This document shows positions 35,297 through 44,273 of a DNA stretch of 62,113 bases, piece by piece (within the stretch, counting starts at the first letter, position 1; each line of letters begins with the position of its first letter). The stretch is from positions 1-62,113 of the forward strand of contig CAIXPS010000379.1 in NCBI GenBank assembly GCA_903921365.1, given 5' to 3'. The notes below the pieces were generated by a model. It was not told the DNA's origin, searched no databases, and saw only the letters and a list, made by a program, of their open reading frames with translations. The translations under genes were made by a program, and so were the position numbers. The stretch comes from an uncultured bacterium (GTDB taxonomy: Bacteria; Chloroflexota; Anaerolineae; J036; Brachytrichaceae).

Positions 35297-36004
35297 TTAC
35301 TTTTTGAAATCTGCGAAGCGGTAGCCGATGCCGCGCTCAGTCAGGATGTAGCGCGGGTGCGCCAAATCCTTTTCGATCTTCTGGCGCAGGTAGGTGATGT
35401 ACAGGCGCAGGTACTGTGTTTCGTCACGGTATTCCCAGCCCCATACTTTCGACAACAGCGTCTCATGCGGGACAACCCAGCCGGCATTCTGGATCAGGTG
35501 ATACAGCAAGCGCCATTCGGTCGGGCGCAGCTTCACCCCTTTGCCTTCCACGATCACTTCCCTGCGGTTGAAGTCGATTGACAATCGCTCGTCCACCTTG
35601 ATCGGCGCCTTCTCCACTTGCGCAGGCAGCTCAGCGCGCCTCACCACGGCTTTCACGCGCGTGACCAGTTCGCGCGGGCTGAATGGTTTGGTGATGTAGT
35701 CGTCGGCGCCCAGATCCAGACCTTTGATCTTGTCGTCCTCTTCACTTTTCGCGGTCAGCATGATGATGGGCACGTTGCTCTCTTCACGAATCGCCTTGAG
35801 CGTCTCGAAGCCGTCCATCTCAGGCATCATCACATCCAATAGGACGACATCGGGCAGCAGTTCACGCGCTTTGCGCACCGCGTCCAATCCATTCTCTGCC
35901 GACACAACACGGTAGTTTTCCAACTCCATGTTCATGCGGATAAAGTTGATCATGCGTGGCTCGTCGTCCACGACAAGAATTATTTTTGATTCTTCACTGG
36001 GCAT
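35297..36004 (-). CDS. OmpR/KdpE-family response regulator (orphan)
   Basis: A 235-residue two-component regulator. The receiver has Asp13/Asp14, phospho-acceptor Asp57 in [11 protein letters not shown], Thr84 and Lys106 (TKPFSP). The C-terminal winged helix has [18 protein letters not shown], then [21 protein letters not shown], closest to KdpE-type regulators. No histidine kinase gene is near, so its sensor is elsewhere. It is divergent from an MFS/YqeB-like/URO-D operon with which it appears to share one -10 element. Self-regulation or control of that operon is a reasonable guess. Confidence 0.95.
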   Translation of the reverse strand: MPSEESKIILVVDDEPRMINFIRMNMELENYRVVSAENGLDAVRKARELLPDVVLLDVMMPEMDGFETLKAIREESNVPIIMLTAKSEEDDKIKGLDLGADDYITKPFSPRELVTRVKAVVRRAELPAQVEKAPIKVDERLSIDFNRREVIVEGKGVKLRPTEWRLLYHLIQNAGWVVPHETLLSKVWGWEYRDETQYLRLYITYLRQKIEKDLAHPRYILTERGIGYRFADFKK

Positions 36005-36012
36005 GGGAAATC

Positions 36013-36020
36013 ATTATAAT
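36013..36020. promoter_or_regulatory. Shared bidirectional -10 (ATTATAAT) for response regulator and MFS operon
   Basis: ATTATAAT reads TATAAT on the plus strand (36015-36020) and TATAAT on the minus strand (36018-36013). The plus ATG is 7 nt and the minus ATG 8 nt away, and neither has a Shine-Dalgarno. No strong -35 was found on either side. Confidence 0.6.
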
Positions 36021-36027
36021 CAACCGG

Positions 36028-37368
36028 ATGCCTTCAACACAGTTCCGCAGACGCATGGCGCAGCGATTGCGCGGCGCAAGAAATCAGACGCCGCCGGAAC
36101 GCGTGTTTCGGTTTAACTTCATTCTGTTTATCATGAACGGCGCATTCGGCGGCCTCGGCGATGCGCTGACCAGCACGCCGCTGGTGATGACCGCTTTTCT
36201 CAGCCAGCTCACTACTTCCAACACCTTGATCGCAATGCTGGGGCCATTGCGCGACGCCGGGTGGTATCTGCCACAATTCTTCATGACTTCGTGGGTGGAT
36301 CGCGCGCGCCGCAAAGTCACAGCTTATCGCGCCAGCACGATCTTCCGCATGGCCGCCTGGCTGGCGCTCGTCGTGTGCATTTTCACCATCCAGGATCGCG
36401 TGATCCTGCTCATCGCCGTCTTCGCGTGCACGATTGCCATCTCATTTCTGGCTGGTTTTGCGGCGCTTCCGTTTCTGATCCTTACCGCCAAGGTCATTCC
36501 AGCGGACCGGCGCGGGCTGGTATTCGGGTTGCGCCAGTTCATCGGCGGCGCCCTCGGCGTCGCGGCAGGCGGGTTGGTGGCGCTTATCCTCGGCGGTCAG
36601 TTCGGGCTACAGTATCCGCAGAATTATGCCCTCGTCCTCGGCGGCGGCGCGACCGGTTATGCACTCTCGTACATCGTGCTTGGCTTTACCCGTGAGGAAC
36701 CGGACGAAGCCCCAGCCCGGACGAGTCCTATCAGGGTGAACCTGAAGCTGGCCTGGTCGATTGCGCGCAGCGACGCGCAGTACCAGCGTTACATCGTGAT
36801 GCGCGTCGCACTGCTCGCTGCCTCTGCATGTGTGCCGTTCCTCACGGTATATGCCAAGCGCGCTCTTGGCGTGAACGATGGCTTTATCGGCACGCTGATC
36901 TCGGTGACGCTGGCGTGCAGCCTGCTCTCCAATATGGTCTGGGCGCGACTGAGCGATCGGAGCGGCAATCGGCTCGTGATGATCATCGCCGCCGTGATGG
37001 GGTTGATTTTCTGCGCCGTTGCCGCGATCATCACAGGGCTTACCCCGGATGCATCCAACAGCGATCTGGCGCATTTGGCGTTGATCGGGCTGTTTGGGTT
37101 CAGCGGTGTTCTGCAGACCGGCATCAACCTTGCGTCGTTGCCGTTAATGATAGAAGTTGCGCCGGTGAATAACCAGTCGCTCTATATCGGTCTGAGTAAC
37201 ACGATCCTGGGGGTTATGATACTCTTGACGAGTTCGGTGGGAATTATCGTGGATCAACTTGGTTTTACGGGTTTGTTTATCTTCAGCGGACTTGCCTTTG
37301 TCGTTGCGCTTGAGCGACTGGCCCGCATGAACGAGCCGCGTGTTTCGGCAGTGCGCGAGGTTGCATGA
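36028..37368 (+). CDS. MFS transporter, third family member
   Basis: A 446-residue major facilitator with about 12 hydrophobic segments and a basic N-terminus. Conserved pieces are GPLRDAGWYLPQFFMTSWVDRARRK (the cytoplasmic loop, paralogous to the loop in the 7.7-10.3 kb pair) and a GLRQFIGGALGVAAGGLVA segment. Substrate unknown. The start was set at ATG 36028, directly behind the shared -10; the longer frame from 35956 would cross that promoter and the start of the divergent gene. Its stop overlaps the next gene's ATG (ATGA). Confidence 0.9.
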   Translation: MPSTQFRRRMAQRLRGARNQTPPERVFRFNFILFIMNGAFGGLGDALTSTPLVMTAFLSQLTTSNTLIAMLGPLRDAGWYLPQFFMTSWVDRARRKVTAYRASTIFRMAAWLALVVCIFTIQDRVILLIAVFACTIAISFLAGFAALPFLILTAKVIPADRRGLVFGLRQFIGGALGVAAGGLVALILGGQFGLQYPQNYALVLGGGATGYALSYIVLGFTREEPDEAPARTSPIRVNLKLAWSIARSDAQYQRYIVMRVALLAASACVPFLTVYAKRALGVNDGFIGTLISVTLACSLLSNMVWARLSDRSGNRLVMIIAAVMGLIFCAVAAIITGLTPDASNSDLAHLALIGLFGFSGVLQTGINLASLPLMIEVAPVNNQSLYIGLSNTILGVMILLTSSVGIIVDQLGFTGLFIFSGLAFVVALERLARMNEPRVSAVREVA

Positions 37369-38186
37369 TGGCAGTACGCACACATCCAGTTGTGGTGGTG
37401 AAAGGCAGCGGTGACCTGGGAACGGGCGCCGCCTATCGGCTGTGGCGCGCCGGGTTTCATGTCCTGTGCACCGACCTGCCGCAACCGCTTGTCATTCGCC
37501 GCTCAGTATCCTTTGCATCCGCGCTGTACGACGCGCGCATTACGGTGGACGGCGCGATGGCCGAGCGCATCATGTATGTCGATGAGGCGGTCTATACCTG
37601 GCAGCGCGACGGCGTGCCCGTGATTGCCGATGCCGATGGCCGCTCGATTGCCGCGCTTCATCCGGAGATCGTTGTGGATGTCGTGATGGCTAAACGCAAC
37701 ACCGGCACAACCCTCAGTGATGCGCCGCTAGTCATTGCGTGTGGGCCGGGGTTTACTGCCGGGCTGGACTGTCATGCGCTGATTGAGACCCAGCGCGGGC
37801 ACAACCTTGGGCGCGTGCTCCACACGGGCAGCGCCGCCGCAGACACGGGAGTGCCCGGCACCGTGGGCGGCGCAGATGTCCAGCGCGTGGTGCGCGCGCC
37901 GATCGCGGGGATGATGTACGGGCGCAAGGCCATTGGCGACGTGGTCAAGGCCGGCGACATTCTCGCGCAGATTGACACCACAATCGTGCGATCTCCACTT
38001 GGCGGTGTGGTGCGCGGTCTGCTGCATGACGGCGTGCGCGTCGTCGCGGACATGAAGATCGGCGACATCGATCCGCGCGCCGACATCAGTTACTGCTACA
38101 GCATCTCCGACAAAGCGCTCGCCGTCGGCGGCGGGGTGCTGGAGGCGGTTTTTGCGTTGCGCGATAAATGGCAGACGGTGAAGTAA
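37365..38186 (+). CDS. YqeB/EF2563-type protein of selenium-dependent molybdenum hydroxylase systems
   Basis: A 273-residue protein of the YqeB family. The N-terminus VVVVKGSGDLGTGAAYRLWR is a Rossmann-like GxGDLxxG motif, followed by VIRRSVSFASALYDARITVDG. A lipoyl/biotinyl-like hairpin (APIAGMMYGRKAIGDVVKAGDILAQID) lies near the C-terminus. Family members co-occur with selenium-dependent molybdenum hydroxylases and are thought to help cofactor maturation, but the exact step is unproven. None of the usual partners (xdhC, mocA, selD, yqeC) is in this window. Here it sits between a transporter and a URO-D-like gene, and it is coupled to the former by ATGA overlap. Confidence 0.85.
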   Translation: MMAVRTHPVVVVKGSGDLGTGAAYRLWRAGFHVLCTDLPQPLVIRRSVSFASALYDARITVDGAMAERIMYVDEAVYTWQRDGVPVIADADGRSIAALHPEIVVDVVMAKRNTGTTLSDAPLVIACGPGFTAGLDCHALIETQRGHNLGRVLHTGSAAADTGVPGTVGGADVQRVVRAPIAGMMYGRKAIGDVVKAGDILAQIDTTIVRSPLGGVVRGLLHDGVRVVADMKIGDIDPRADISYCYSISDKALAVGGGVLEAVFALRDKWQTVK

Positions 38187-38217
38187 GCAGAATAAGGCGA
38201 AAGCGAGGAAATGACAC

Positions 38218-39354
38218 ATGAACCAGCGTGATTGTGCAATGGCCGCCATGCGCGGACAACCGACCGACCATATTCCATTTATCGCGCGCATGGAACTGTG
38301 GTTCAACTATCACCGCCGGCGCGGCACGCTGCCCCATCCCTACGAGCATGCGCACCTGTGGGAGTGCCTGCGCGACATGGGCATCGGCATCAACGGCATC
38401 GGTGGTGAGGCAGTGCCGCTGTATCGGCTGGGGCAGAAGGGGTTTGAGGTGACTGTATCCAACGAGCGGCACGCCGACGGCAGCGCGCAGACCGTCACCC
38501 GTTATGCCACACCGTTTGGCACGCTGACCGCGCGCGAGGTGGTGTCCAGCGAGTTGCACGACGCCATCGACTACGGCGCGCGCGTGGAGTTCCCCTTCAA
38601 GTCAGAGGCCGACTACGACGCCCTGCAATACCTGATCGAGCACACCGAGGTGGTCGAGAACCTGGATGAGTTTGGCCGCTACGTGGACGGCATCGGCGGC
38701 GACGGCGTGGCCCTGCCGATGTGCGGTCACCTGCCCGCGCAGCAACTCATGCTCGACTATATGGGCTACGAGCAGTTCTACCTGGAGTGGCACGACCACC
38801 CGGCGCGGGTCGAGCAGTTGATCGACGCCTTGACGGCACAGTACGACCAGATACTGCAACTATCGTTGCAGTGCCAAGTGGGTGCGGTGCAGGTCGGCAG
38901 CAACTACGACGAGCACATGACGCCGCCATGGGTGTTTGACACCCTGTTTGCGCCGTTGTATCGCCGCGCGCGCACCCTGCTGTCCGGTCACGACAAGGTC
39001 GTGGTGGTGCATGGCGACGGCGAGATGCATGTGCTGCTGGAGAAACTGCGCGACTGCGGCGTGCAGGTGGTCGAAGCCTTCACTCCCAAACCGATGACAA
39101 GCATCGATGTGGCCGCGACGCGCCGCCTGTGGCAGGATCGCGTCGCCATGTGGGGTGGTGTCGCCTCGACAATCCTGACCAGTGTCTACAGCGAAGACGA
39201 GTTCGAGCGCTATATGGATGACCTGTTTACCGCGGTGGCGCCAGGGGATCGTTTTATCCTGGGCTTCGGCGATAACGTCCCGACCGACGCCCTCTACCCG
39301 CGCATCCAGCGCGTGGCGGCTATTTGGCGGGAACGCGGCAAGATGCCGATCTGA
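38218..39354 (+). CDS. Uroporphyrinogen decarboxylase-like protein, second copy
   Basis: A 378-residue URO-D superfamily protein. It begins MNQRDCAMAAMRGQPTDHIP, the usual family opening, and shows GGDGVALPMCGHLPAQQLMLDYMG, VGSNYDEHMTPPWVFDTL and a C-terminal RFILGFGDNVPTDAL. It differs clearly from the protein at 10361-11383. It ends an operon with the MFS and YqeB-like genes, with GAGG before the ATG. Methyl- or decarboxyl-transfer is possible; the substrate is unknown. The downstream region is decayed DNA that overlaps its last codons in another frame. Confidence 0.85.
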   Translation: MNQRDCAMAAMRGQPTDHIPFIARMELWFNYHRRRGTLPHPYEHAHLWECLRDMGIGINGIGGEAVPLYRLGQKGFEVTVSNERHADGSAQTVTRYATPFGTLTAREVVSSELHDAIDYGARVEFPFKSEADYDALQYLIEHTEVVENLDEFGRYVDGIGGDGVALPMCGHLPAQQLMLDYMGYEQFYLEWHDHPARVEQLIDALTAQYDQILQLSLQCQVGAVQVGSNYDEHMTPPWVFDTLFAPLYRRARTLLSGHDKVVVVHGDGEMHVLLEKLRDCGVQVVEAFTPKPMTSIDVAATRRLWQDRVAMWGGVASTILTSVYSEDEFERYMDDLFTAVAPGDRFILGFGDNVPTDALYPRIQRVAAIWRERGKMPI

Positions 39355-39371
39355 AGATCATCCTATCCACG

Positions 39372-39638
39372 AGGGGACGAAACGACCCCACCGACAAAGC
39401 CCGCCACGACCGCATGGTGACGATGGTCGAACAAATGTTACAACTTCACAAGCGCCGGCAGTCCGCCCAGACTGACCACGAGCGCGAGATGGTTCAGCGC
39501 CAGATCGACGCCACGGATCGGCAGACTGATGCACTGGTATACGAACTATACGGATTGACGGATGAAGAGATTGAGATTGTAGAGGGAACAGTGGGGAAGT
39601 CACAGGCAGAGACGGGTGTTAACGTCCTGAATAAATGA
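39372..39638 (+). pseudogene. C-terminal remnant of a type IIG restriction-modification enzyme
   Basis: About 88 codons match the usual end of Eco57I/type IIG N6-adenine methyltransferase-nucleases: DKARHDRMVTMVEQMLQLHK, then QRQIDATDRQTDALVYELYG, then LTDEEIEIVEG. These enzymes are about 1000 residues, so nearly all of the gene, including the nuclease and methyltransferase domains, is missing. The frame runs back into the end of the URO-D gene, and the homology begins just after it, which marks the deletion point. A short peptide could start at ATG 39414, but activity is not expected. Confidence 0.75.
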
Positions 39639-39645
39639 TGCCAGC

Positions 39646-39736
39646 CAACGCCGCCCAACTTCAACGCGCTTCCAACGCGTTTTCGCGCAACGGCGTTTAC
39701 GTGCCGCGATTTCGAATCGCGACGATGGTCGCATGG
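39646..39736. repeat. 91-bp structured direct repeat, copy 1
   Basis: It runs from CAACGCCGCCCAACTTCAAC to the GGTCGCATGG end and contains the near-palindrome CCGCGATTTCGAATCGCG. It matches 40055-40145 over its full length with scattered substitutions. Confidence 0.85.
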
Positions 39737-39811
39737 CATCGGCGACACGTCGTCCTCGCCCATACGCTGACCGAATGAGCGAAGGCGCAAGCCGTGCGCG
39801 CCTCGGGCTAT

Positions 39812-40044
39812 TGTAGGGGTGACAGCATTGCCCGACGTGCCGTGGCCTGCAGGATATTTAATGGCAATGTGGCTCTGCACACCCCGGATGTCATCCACCC
39901 AATAACGATGATGTATGCGAACCCGCCGTCAATCATGCCGCTACCCGTAGCGATCACCTGCCGAAGTGTCCGGGGCGTGCCGAGCCACATTGCCAAATAC
40001 GTCACGGCGCACCTGGTTTCGACGGGCAATGCTATCGCCCCTAC
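39812..40044. repeat. Imperfect inverted repeat with GTAGGGGYGAYAGCATTGCCC ends
   Basis: The left arm (39812-39890) starts TGTAGGGGTGACAGCATTGC and includes GGCAATGTGGCTC. The right arm (39969-40044), reversed, starts GTAGGGGCGATAGCATTGCC and includes the same GGCAATGTGGCTC. The arms of about 76-79 bp surround an 78-bp centre. This looks like a MITE-type element. Confidence 0.8.
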
Positions 40045-40054
40045 TCGGAACAGA

Positions 40055-40145
40055 CAACGCCGCCCATCTTCAACGCGCTCCCATCGCGTTTTCGCGCAGC
40101 GTCGTTTACGTGCCGCGATTTCGAATCGCGGTGGCGGTCGTACGG
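40055..40145. repeat. 91-bp structured direct repeat, copy 2
   Basis: It has the same length as copy 1 and holds CCGCGATTTCGAATCGCGG, a 19-nt perfect palindrome around TCG. Read on the minus strand both copies encode SKSRHVN, but the frames end quickly. Confidence 0.85.
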
Positions 40146-40310
40146 CAACCCCAGCCTCGCCGCAAGATCAACCTGTGTGCGCACCTCCGGCCATTGAAGG
40201 GGTGATGCAAGCGCCACGCATCTTCGCGTTGAATGATCTTCCACGCCTCACATGATACGTAGTTCGGTTGTGGTTCGTCGAACAGGAACAGTTGCGGCAT
40301 GCGCGCGCAA

Positions 40311-41324
40311 TCACGCGCACGCTGGCGCGTCATTGCTCCAGCGGTTGAACATGGGGTTTTCGTTCACCGCCAAGCGCGCGCGCGCATCCAGCCAGAGTTG
40401 CCGCCATGCGCGCCAGTCATGCAGTTCGCTATCGGGATTGCGGCGGCTGCGCGCGACGAAGCCCGGGAAGGCGGGACGGCCGGTCGGCTGGCCGCTGGGT
40501 TGGTAGCGCAGATCGAAACTCCAGCGTATGCCATCGCTCACGTTGGCGAGCGACGAGTGAATCGTGCGTTTATGCAGGAACAGCACACTGCCACGCGGCA
40601 CGGGCACGGGCAACGTCTGCCGGGTAATCAGCTTGGCGGGTATCTGCAGACCGCCATCCGGCCCTGTGCCGGGGCAATGGGCGGTCAACCCGTCGCGGTG
40701 ACTGCCGGGCACAACGCTCAGGCAACCATTCTCGACCGTCGCATCGGTCACAGGCAGCCAAACGGTCAGTATGTTCACCTCATCCTGTTCCGGCAGCGCC
40801 ACACCTTGATCCTGATGCCAGCCCACGCGCACCATCAAAAAGCCGCTATGCTCCTTCGGCACCAGCCGTTCGGGCGGCTTGATGCGAGTGTGCTGGATGG
40901 GATTGGAGTAGATTTCGGGGCCGACGAACTGCTCAACCGCATCGAGCAAGCGCGGATGGCGCAAAAGGGCGAACATGGCCGGCGTGCAGTGTATCGGCGT
41001 ATCGGGTCGCACATTGACCTGAGGCAGCGAGATGTCAAACGGCTGTGACCAACTCAGCCCGCTGGTCGCAATGATGCGGGTCAATCGCTCACCGAACTGC
41101 AGCCCCTCGAACGTGTCTGCCAGCTTGCCTTGCGCATGCCATTCTTGTGCCAGTGCGTCGAGGGTGGCAGCATAGTCATCACAGAGCGGCTGCAGGTCCT
41201 GTTCAGGATCCAATATGCCATCGACGGCCACATAGCCGAGTTCATCAAACTGGCGCATCTGGTCTTGTGTAACTGGCGCAACGCCGGGAGTCGCGTGGTT
41301 GTGTTCCTGCAAATGACTGGTCAT
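40311..41324 (-). CDS. Phytanoyl-CoA dioxygenase (PhyH) family protein
   Basis: A 337-residue non-heme Fe(II)/2-oxoglutarate-dependent oxygenase. The metal triad is visible as His170 and Asp172 (GWHQDQG) and His256 (LHKRTIHSSLANVS), with an Arg near 267-273 for 2-oxoglutarate. GCLSVVPGSHRDG is a PhyH family motif. Bacterial members hydroxylate diverse small molecules, often in secondary metabolism; the substrate is unknown. It is a single minus-strand gene beside the repeat island; the last codons approach it but the reading frame looks intact. Candidate start ATG 41324. Confidence 0.9.
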   Translation of the reverse strand: MTSHLQEHNHATPGVAPVTQDQMRQFDELGYVAVDGILDPEQDLQPLCDDYAATLDALAQEWHAQGKLADTFEGLQFGERLTRIIATSGLSWSQPFDISLPQVNVRPDTPIHCTPAMFALLRHPRLLDAVEQFVGPEIYSNPIQHTRIKPPERLVPKEHSGFLMVRVGWHQDQGVALPEQDEVNILTVWLPVTDATVENGCLSVVPGSHRDGLTAHCPGTGPDGGLQIPAKLITRQTLPVPVPRGSVLFLHKRTIHSSLANVSDGIRWSFDLRYQPSGQPTGRPAFPGFVARSRRNPDSELHDWRAWRQLWLDARARLAVNENPMFNRWSNDAPACA

Positions 41325-41426
41325 GGCCTGAATTCTCCTTCGCCTGGTTCACCACCTGCTGCGTGGTGGTGATGGTATCACCCTTCTTGCCGCCAGGGCA
41401 ATAAAGTATTTCTAAGTGTCCCAGCC

Positions 41427-44267
41427 TTATCCCGTATTCCTTAGCCCGCTACTCACCCCGTTGATCGTCAGTTCGATGACGGCGCGCAATGCCTCGGTGT
41501 CTTCCGTCGCGCCGCGCGCTTGCAACGCCCGCAGCCGCCGGATCATCTCGACCTGAATGTAGTTCAGCGGGTCGACATACGGATTGCGCAACTGGATCGA
41601 GCGTTGCAGCACCGGCTCGTTTTCAAGCAGTGTGCTCTGACCCGTGATGCAGAAGATGGCGTTGCAGGTGCGCTCAAACTCGGCCTTGATCTCGTCGAAG
41701 ATGCGCGCGCGGATGGCCGTGTCGGGAACCAGCGAGGCGTAGATTTCCGCGATGCCCATGTCGGCCTTGGTCAGGCTCTGTTGCGCATTGTCGATCATCG
41801 TCTGGAAGAACGGCCAGCCACGGTACATCTCGCCAAGCAAGGGGCAACCGCCGCTATCGGGGTCGTTAATCATGCTGTCGAGCGCGCTGCCCAGCCCATA
41901 CCAGCCCGGCAGCACGAAACGGCTCTGCATCCACGAGAACACCCACGGAATCGCGCGCAGGTCGGCCACGGTGCGGGTTTGTTTGCGATAGGCCGGGCGC
42001 GAGCCGAACTTTAGCCCGCCGATCTCGGCAATGGGCGTGACAGCTTGCCAGAAGGTGATGAAGTCTGGGTCGTCGTGGACGAGCGCCTTGTAAGCCTCGT
42101 AGCCGTCGCGCGCCATGCGCTCCATCGATGCGCGCCACACATCCGGGATGGGCGTCTCATGTTGCGCAGTATGCGCGGCCAGCAACACGCCGTAGGCCAC
42201 TTGTTCGAGCGTGCGGTGCGCGATGTCGATGTCGTGGTAGCGGGTGGAGAGCACTTCACCCTGCTCGGTAATACGGATGTGCCCGCTCTGCACGCCGCGC
42301 GGTTGCGCCAGGATCGCCTTGGCCGCCGGCCCGCCGCCGCGCGCGATAGAACCGCCGCGGCCGTGGAAGAGCGTGTAGTCCACCTGGCATTCGCTGCACA
42401 CGGTGACAATCGATTCCTGCGCCTTGAACAACGCCCAGTTCGCGGTGATATACCCGCAGTCCTTGTTGCTGTCCGAGTAGCCCAGCATAATCATCTGGTG
42501 GTTATGGTGCGCTTTCAGGTGCTCGCTGTAGCTGGGGTGCTCGCACATCGCCTTCAGGATGCGCGGCGCGTTATCGAGGTCTTCGAGCGTCTCGAAGAGC
42601 GGGACGATGTCGAGGCTGACGCGGCACCAGTGCATCATCGCCTCTACCTCCAGCACATCGGAGAGGTCATCGGTCATGCTGATGATGTACACGCCCATGA
42701 TGTCGTTGCCGTAGCGCCGGGTTGCCTCGCGCGCCAGCATCAACGGTTCGAGGATGTTACGCGTCTCGTCGCTGAGCGGGCCGACGCGGTCGAGCACGCT
42801 GCGCCCGGGTTGCGCCAGCACCTGGGTCAACACGGCGACCTTGGCGGATTCGTCCAGCTTCTCGTAGTTGTCTGCCAGCTTTAGTTTGGCGAGCACTTCG
42901 GTGATGGCGCGCTCGTGCCACGCCGAGTGCTGGCGCAGGTCGAGCCGCGCGATGTGCAGGCCGAACACGTCCAACTGGCGGTGCAGATTGCTCAATTCGC
43001 CGTCGATCAAGACGGCGCTGCGCCCCTGCTTCAAGCTGTCGATGATGATGTTCAATGTGGTGGCAATGTTGGAAGCGTTGGGAACGGGTGCGACGGGCAA
43101 CGGCAACGACATCGTTGGCGAGAGCGCCAGGGAGGGCGTGACATAGAACGGATACAGCGGTCGCGAGAGCGTCTCTTGCGAGGCGTCGGCCAGTTGCCCC
43201 GACAGCCCGGCCATCACGGCGCGATAGGGTTCGTTTGGATAGCGATTGACCAGCGCGCGCACGTGGCTTGATCCCTGCTGGTAGGCGTTGATCAACCCAT
43301 CGATCTCCGGCGCGATGCGGTCGCGATGGCGCGAGATGCTGAGGCGGCGCGACATCTCGTGGGTGGCTTCGCGCAGCTTCTCAAGCGCGCCGCGGCGGTG
43401 CAACTGCAGCGTCTCGGCGGTGACGGCGACTGTGACGTTCGGGTTGCCGTCACGATCCCCGCCGATCCACGAGCCAAAGGTCAACCAGCGCCGCGGTGGT
43501 TGTGCGCCGGGGTAGTGGGTTGCAATCGCTTGTTCCATATCTGCCTGCAATCGAGGCATCGCGTCCCAGACGGTGGTGTCAAAGTACCACAGCCCGGTGC
43601 GCACTTCGTCGGTGACGGCCGGCTGCATGCTGCGCGAGCGGTCGGTGAGCCACAACGAGGCGATCTCGCGCCGCATATCGGCGTCGAGCAGCGAATGGCG
43701 CACGGCGGACGATGAAGCCGTCTCGCCTGTGATACTGGTTTCATCGGAGCGTAACAGCGCTGCCAGCCGGCGCAGTTTCGACAACACGGTGCGGCGCTTG
43801 GATTCCGTGGGGTGCGCGGTGAACACCAGTTCAATCGATAGCTTGTCGAGCAGCGCCTGCATCTCCTGTGTGGTCACGCCATGCTCTTTGAGCTCGATGA
43901 TGGCCGCCTCGATCGATTCGCGCACGACAGGCCCATTCCCGGCCATCCGCGCGGCGCGACGCCGGCGCAGGATGTTGGTGCGGTAGTTCTCCTCGGCCAG
44001 GTTCACCAGTTCGAAATAGGTGGTGAAGGCCATCGCCATCTCATAGGCGTCGGCTTCGCTCAACTGGCTGGTGGCAGCGCGCAGTTTCTCTGTCGCGTCA
44101 GCGTCTCCGGCGCGGCTGGCCTTGGCAAGCAGCCGCAGCTCTTCCTCCATGGTGAGGATCGCCGGTCCAACAAGCGTGGTGATGACTTCGCCCAGCGCGT
44201 TTCCCAGGCGGCGTATTTCACTGGCCAGAGTGTCCAGGTTGTGATCGGCAGGAGGAGTGGTGTTCAT
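41427..44267 (-). CDS. ppc: Phosphoenolpyruvate carboxylase
   Basis: A 946-residue enzyme that carboxylates PEP to oxaloacetate with bicarbonate. The two active-site signatures are present: VFTAHPTESKRR with His152, and the GRGGSIARGGGPA motif in the second half; the C-terminus ends LRNTG, the conserved anchor at the regulatory site. Length is normal for bacterial PEPC. It follows the alkD-like gene by 6 bp on the minus strand and is probably co-transcribed with it. It provides anaplerotic carbon near two phosphofructokinases, which is common but not specific. Confidence 0.97.
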   Translation of the reverse strand: MNTTPPADHNLDTLASEIRRLGNALGEVITTLVGPAILTMEEELRLLAKASRAGDADATEKLRAATSQLSEADAYEMAMAFTTYFELVNLAEENYRTNILRRRRAARMAGNGPVVRESIEAAIIELKEHGVTTQEMQALLDKLSIELVFTAHPTESKRRTVLSKLRRLAALLRSDETSITGETASSSAVRHSLLDADMRREIASLWLTDRSRSMQPAVTDEVRTGLWYFDTTVWDAMPRLQADMEQAIATHYPGAQPPRRWLTFGSWIGGDRDGNPNVTVAVTAETLQLHRRGALEKLREATHEMSRRLSISRHRDRIAPEIDGLINAYQQGSSHVRALVNRYPNEPYRAVMAGLSGQLADASQETLSRPLYPFYVTPSLALSPTMSLPLPVAPVPNASNIATTLNIIIDSLKQGRSAVLIDGELSNLHRQLDVFGLHIARLDLRQHSAWHERAITEVLAKLKLADNYEKLDESAKVAVLTQVLAQPGRSVLDRVGPLSDETRNILEPLMLAREATRRYGNDIMGVYIISMTDDLSDVLEVEAMMHWCRVSLDIVPLFETLEDLDNAPRILKAMCEHPSYSEHLKAHHNHQMIMLGYSDSNKDCGYITANWALFKAQESIVTVCSECQVDYTLFHGRGGSIARGGGPAAKAILAQPRGVQSGHIRITEQGEVLSTRYHDIDIAHRTLEQVAYGVLLAAHTAQHETPIPDVWRASMERMARDGYEAYKALVHDDPDFITFWQAVTPIAEIGGLKFGSRPAYRKQTRTVADLRAIPWVFSWMQSRFVLPGWYGLGSALDSMINDPDSGGCPLLGEMYRGWPFFQTMIDNAQQSLTKADMGIAEIYASLVPDTAIRARIFDEIKAEFERTCNAIFCITGQSTLLENEPVLQRSIQLRNPYVDPLNYIQVEMIRRLRALQARGATEDTEALRAVIELTINGVSSGLRNTG

Positions 44268-44273
44268 AGTGCG

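Larger units (their letters stand above)
39639..40310. other. Gene-free repeat island
   Basis: About 670 bases without a supportable gene. It contains the two 91-bp direct repeats and, between them, an imperfect long inverted repeat. Short open frames on both strands merely translate these repeats. A region near 40250-40310 shows no recognisable gene. Confidence 0.7.

Noticed and set aside
35956-36027. 24-codon N-terminal extension of the third MFS gene
   Set aside because: It would cross the TATAAT element and the start of the divergent response regulator.
39360-40310. Active defence island
   Set aside because: Only a C-terminal fragment of one RM enzyme is present; no intact defence gene is seen.
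40106-40333. Possible transposase or RAYT fragment on the minus strand
   Set aside because: No catalytic motif could be recognised; the frame mostly translates the 91-bp repeat.
42045-42884. 279-codon plus-strand frame
   Set aside because: Antisense to ppc, with no supportable domain.
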